Of a DNA stretch of 8,109 nucleotides, positions 5,921 to 8,109 are shown piece by piece; positions within the stretch are counted from its first letter, which is position 1, and each line of letters starts with the position of its first letter. This stretch comes from CAYREE01 sp964423225. Its GTDB lineage: Archaea > Altiarchaeota > Altiarchaeia > IMC4 > SCGC-AAA252-I15. The translations under genes and the position numbers were made by a program. Location: positions 1-8,109 of the forward strand of contig CAYREE010000106.1 of NCBI GenBank assembly GCA_964423225.1, read 5' to 3'. Below the pieces are notes generated by a model. That model was not told where the DNA came from. It saw only the letters and a list, made by a program, of their open reading frames with translations, and ran no database searches.

Positions 5921-5961
5921 AATTTTCCGTGAACGCTTTTGCGCGGAGCGGAAAAGGGTTC
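5910..5961 (-). other. Archaeal tRNA intron (52 nt) with bulge-helix-bulge splice sites
   Basis: The canonical motif is present. Outer stem CTCGA/TCGAG, central four-pair helix CTCA/TGAG, three-base bulges TAG and AGA, and inner stem AAC/GTT place the cuts at TA|G and AG|A, which is position 37/38. The intron body folds further, with TTTTCCG pairing with CGGAAAA and an inner CGC-AAAA-GCG hairpin. The intron also contains the ATG (5920-5918) that opens the longest integrase frame in the integrated state. Confidence 0.93.
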
Positions 5962-6035
5962 TATGAGTCGAGCGCTCTAACCAACCTGAGCTACAGGCCC
6001 GTTTATTTGGTTTTTGAGGAGATAATATTGTGTGT

Positions 6036-6049
6036 TTTATATTATAAAT
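6036..6049 (-). promoter_or_regulatory. TATA box of the tRNA gene
   Basis: The minus strand reads TTTATAATATAAAA about 36-49 bases before the tRNA 5' end, which places transcription start some 15-20 bases upstream of the mature end, as usual for archaeal tRNAs. It lies just past the stop of the acetyltransferase gene, which is transcribed in the same direction. Confidence 0.5.
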
Positions 6050-6051
6050 CT

Positions 6052-6675
6052 TTATCTTGCTGTTAGGTCTTTTATCATGATTACTCGGTCGACTATTCCT
6101 CCGTCCCCGTAGTCGTGGCCTCCTACTTCACTGTATCCGTGTCTTTCGAAGAATCTTAGGCCGTCTGTGTTGTGTCTGTCGACGTCGAGTGTTATTGATG
6201 TCATGTTTTCGGCTCTGGCTATTTTTTCGATTTCTTCCATTAGTGCGGTGCCGTATCCTTTATCACGTTGTTCTTCTTCGACGAATACTTCTGGTATGTG
6301 CATTCGATGTGTATTGTCTTGGCCTCCCAACAGATAGTTGACGTTTCCAACTTGTCTATTGTCTTTATCCATTATCCGTAGTATGTCTCCCTTGTTTTCA
6401 AACGAATATTTTAATCTATATGATTCTTCCTCTGATTGGATGATCCTCTTGCCTTTCACTATCTCTTCCGCTTCTTTAGGACTGATCCTCTCCTTTATGA
6501 GCATTGTCCCGATCGCCTCCAATTCCCGGGTGTTCAATGTCTGTTTTCCCTTTAATTCGACAGCAAGTTCTTTAGCCCGCTCATTACTTGTCTCTTCCAA
6601 TATTCTTGATAGTCGCTCGGGAGTAAGTGGAATTTCAATTTTCTTGGGGGTAAGTGGTTTTTTCTGGGGACTCAT
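6052..6675 (-). CDS. GNAT-family N-acetyltransferase with N-terminal helical extension
   Basis: This 207-residue protein is of the GCN5-related acetyltransferase family, which moves acetyl from acetyl-CoA to an amine. The C-terminal half is a standard GNAT domain: strand 4 IPEVFVEEE leads to the acetyl-CoA pyrophosphate-binding loop RDKGYG (137-142, the R/QxxGxG/A motif), then ITLDVDRHN and the motif B region GLRFFERHGYSEVG (172-185). Residues 1-75 are an unrecognised, charged, mostly helical region with two proline-rich turns (PLTP); it resembles a small helical accessory domain and not a signal peptide. The acceptor is unknown. The ATG at 6675 has a TATA-like TAATAATT centred about 29 bases upstream, so a leaderless message is likely. 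It is divergent from the cupin gene and lies outside the inserted element. Confidence 0.85.
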   Translation of the reverse strand: MSPQKKPLTPKKIEIPLTPERLSRILEETSNERAKELAVELKGKQTLNTRELEAIGTMLIKERISPKEAEEIVKGKRIIQSEEESYRLKYSFENKGDILRIMDKDNRQVGNVNYLLGGQDNTHRMHIPEVFVEEEQRDKGYGTALMEEIEKIARAENMTSITLDVDRHNTDGLRFFERHGYSEVGGHDYGDGGIVDRVIMIKDLTAR

Positions 6676-6677
6676 TG

Positions 6678-6708
6678 TATTATATTATGGACCATACATC
6701 AATTATTA
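6678..6708. promoter_or_regulatory. Divergent promoter region of the GNAT and cupin genes
   Basis: Only 38 bases separate the two start codons (6675 minus, 6714 plus). The plus strand has TATTATATTA at 6678-6687, about 32 bases before the cupin ATG. The minus strand has TAATAATT over 6701-6708, about 29 bases before the GNAT ATG. Each promoter therefore overlaps the start of the opposite gene, implying short or no leaders and likely mutual interference. Confidence 0.4.
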
Positions 6709-6713
6709 TCCAA

Positions 6714-7019
6714 ATGAACAAAGACGAGTGGATTCCAATCAGAGAGGGTGTCTTTCGTAAATCCTTAGCAGAGGATTCTGGTAGGGGTATTCAAATGGAT
6801 TTGATTCGTTTAGACCCGAACTTTGTTGATCAAGGTCATTTGCATGATGATTTTGAATGGGTTTATGTGCTTGAAGGCGGGTTCACAGATGATGCTGGAG
6901 TTCATAAGGCAGGTGACTTTGTCTTAAATACGACTGAGGGTGTTCATAAGCCGTCGACAGGTGATGATGGCTGTCTCCTACTCATCGTCTGGACTGGTAG
7001 TGTAAGCCCTATTGAATAG
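6714..7019 (+). CDS. Small ChrR-type cupin protein
   Basis: A single-domain cupin of 101 residues. Motif 1 is GHLHDDFEWVYVLEGG, with metal ligands His 42, His 44 and Glu 48; motif 2 is GDFVLNTTEGVHKPS, with the fourth ligand His 78. The full 3-His/1-Glu metal site is therefore present. The pattern, ending in GDDGCLLLIVW, is like the ChrR-type cupin found in anti-sigma factors and in many small stand-alone proteins of oxidative-stress or unknown function. No zinc-binding anti-sigma domain is attached. The ATG at 6714 is chosen over 6687 and the GTG at 6654: the upstream starts would overlap the divergent gene or its promoter, the cupin fold starts just after 6714, and TATA spacing fits 6714. 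Its stop abuts the promoter of the next gene. Confidence 0.85.
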   Translation: MNKDEWIPIREGVFRKSLAEDSGRGIQMDLIRLDPNFVDQGHLHDDFEWVYVLEGGFTDDAGVHKAGDFVLNTTEGVHKPSTGDDGCLLLIVWTGSVSPIE

Positions 7020-7020
7020 G

Positions 7021-7026
7021 TTTTAT
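7021..7026 (+). promoter_or_regulatory. TATA-like box of the Tat-exported protein gene
   Basis: TTTTAT is centred about 26 bases before the ATG at 7050 and starts two bases after the cupin stop. The spacing fits a leaderless transcript, and no Shine-Dalgarno precedes the ATG, so the start is set by this box. Confidence 0.4.
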
Positions 7027-7049
7027 TCCCACGGTTCCGGTATTATAAT

Positions 7050-8109
7050 ATGCAGGTAGAAGGTACTGGAGAAGGCCATAATAGAAGGACTTTCATGAAG
7101 GTTGCGGTAGCCAGCGGTGCTGCAGCCGCGGGTTTACTGGGCTGGAATGCATTGAAAGATTCGGTGCCTAAGACTATTCAAGAGGCTAATATCCGGGATT
7201 GTATGATAGTATTGCATGATCCGAAATGTCAGGATGATATGGAGGCCGCTGCATTTCGTAGTATTGAACTGATGAAAAAACATGGTTTATCAGAGGTTAT
7301 CCAAGGCTATAACAGCAATGTCTATACTGCAGGCGACATGGATCTTACAGGAGATCGTTTGATGCAGAGGTTTGACAGGCCAATGATACTACATAAGGAT
7401 TCAAAACTCTTCAGACAGATCCAGGGTATGGCAGGCCCTAATTCAGGATTAGTGGCTGATAATGCAGAGTATATTGTATTAACACCATCTGTCGCACATG
7501 ATAAACGAGGTTTCACAACAGAACCTGATGGATTATTTATCCAACAGCATCCTGAACACGGTTCCGTATTATATGTGGATACTATGGAAGGACAGTCTAA
7601 TGCTGGAGTACGCTTTCCAGAAGAGGTTTCATTTACGACAACTCATGAAGCCGGACACTCTTCCCGACAGGGAGATGGTCTTTCAAGACTAGACAGTGAG
7701 CATGATGCCCATTCAAGACAAGCTGAGAGTGTGACAGCGAGGATCAAGAGATATCGCTGGGATACAAACCCGCCCAGGACCGGGCGTGAAGTCAGGAAAT
7801 ATCAGGCTTTAAGCGATATGGAATATGTATGCCGTGAAAGGATTGCGACAGCAGAATACTTGAGAGGATATGGTACTGATTATGCAAACGTATATCCCAT
7901 GGAAGCCATCTCAACAACAGAAATACTAGAATCAGAAGTTGATGGGCCTGGATTACGCCAGAGGCTTGAGCGTATAGGACAAGTCAATACTCAGGACCAT
8001 GTTCGTAACGGAGAGTTAAGAGATGCGATAGACATCTCTTTGATTGTCCGTGAAAACAATGACAAGTCAGCTGCTGCAAAACAACTAGTAGACATCATTG
8101 GAAATACAG
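7050..8109 (+). CDS. Tat-exported putative zinc metallopeptidase (HEAGH), 3' end outside window
   Basis: The frame is open for 353 codons from the ATG at 7050 to the right edge, so the protein is incomplete. The N-terminus is a twin-arginine signal: N-RRTFMK (11-17, fitting RRxFxK), then a hydrophobic stretch VAVASGAAAAGLLGW (18-32) without a lipobox cysteine. This predicts export of a folded protein, with cleavage or N-terminal anchoring. A zincin motif HEAGH stands at 199-203 within VSFTTTHEAGH; a likely third ligand is Glu 226 (RQAES), 22 residues after the second His, as in gluzincin-type arrangements, though H218, D219 and H221 are alternatives. The part between the signal and HEAGH, with repeated LHDPK/LHKDSK-like phrases, matches no family I recognise. 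A peptidase role is inferred from the motif alone. It is transcribed alone or downstream of the cupin. Confidence 0.8.
   Translation, partial: MQVEGTGEGHNRRTFMKVAVASGAAAAGLLGWNALKDSVPKTIQEANIRDCMIVLHDPKCQDDMEAAAFRSIELMKKHGLSEVIQGYNSNVYTAGDMDLTGDRLMQRFDRPMILHKDSKLFRQIQGMAGPNSGLVADNAEYIVLTPSVAHDKRGFTTEPDGLFIQQHPEHGSVLYVDTMEGQSNAGVRFPEEVSFTTTHEAGHSSRQGDGLSRLDSEHDAHSRQAESVTARIKRYRWDTNPPRTGREVRKYQALSDMEYVCRERIATAEYLRGYGTDYANVYPMEAISTTEILESEVDGPGLRQRLERIGQVNTQDHVRNGELRDAIDISLIVRENNDKSAAAKQLVDIIGNT

Larger units (their letters stand above)
5874..6000 (-). tRNA. tRNA with anticodon CAT (Met elongator or Ile2), intron-containing
   Basis: Exon 1 is 6000-5962 and exon 2 is 5909-5874; the spliced RNA is 75 nt. 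The acceptor stem GGGCCTG/CAGGCCC, D-stem GCTC/GAGC, anticodon stem CTCGA/TCGAG with loop CTCATAA, and T-stem GTGAG/CTCAT with loop TTCGAAT all pair, with one G-U. The discriminator is A and CCA is not encoded. Anticodon CAT fits elongator Met or the Ile2 tRNA whose C34 is modified to agmatidine in archaea. The G1-C72 pair argues against the initiator. I cannot decide between the other two from sequence alone. The gene is the integration target of unit A and keeps its own promoter upstream. Confidence 0.95.

Overview
The window is archaeal. The clearest evidence is a tRNA gene with anticodon CAT (5874-6000, minus strand) whose 52-nt intron at position 37/38 is bounded by a textbook bulge-helix-bulge splice motif. 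TATA-like boxes about 27-32 bases upstream of several start codons, with little or no ribosome-binding site, and a Tat-dependent secreted protein agree with this. The sequence does not fix a lineage. Overall composition is AT-rich, most strongly in the restriction genes.

The central feature is a tRNA-targeted integrated element. The last 24 bases of the tRNA (T-arm, acceptor 3' strand and discriminator) recur exactly, in the same orientation, at 1588-1611 and 771-794, and the first 17 recur at 1507-1523. The tRNA copy and the two distal full copies bracket two tandem units. Unit A (about 1588-5897) carries a tyrosine recombinase against the tRNA, a complete type I restriction R subunit (hsdR) and only the C-terminal half of a specificity subunit (hsdS); no hsdM is present. 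Unit B (about 771-1611) is a cassette of about 0.8 kb with one gene, a TRM11/AviRa-like class I methyltransferase, and no recombinase.

The recombinase frame is open through the tRNA 3' exon and into the tRNA intron. If unit A is excised on paper by joining 1588-1611 to 5874-5897, the minus strand at the other end supplies an in-frame ATG (1631), a GTGAT motif and a TATA-like box. This suggests an integrase gene split by its own attachment site, as in SSV-type archaeal integrases, with only a 7-codon unique N-terminal piece.

On the side of the tRNA away from the element (6001-8109), probably resident chromosome, lie a GNAT acetyltransferase (minus) and a divergently transcribed small ChrR-type cupin, then a Tat-exported protein with a HEAGH zincin motif that runs off the window. 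At the left edge (2-754) is the 3' part of an APH/choline-kinase-like phosphotransferase with an altered Brenner motif. It could be chromosomal or part of a further unit in the array.
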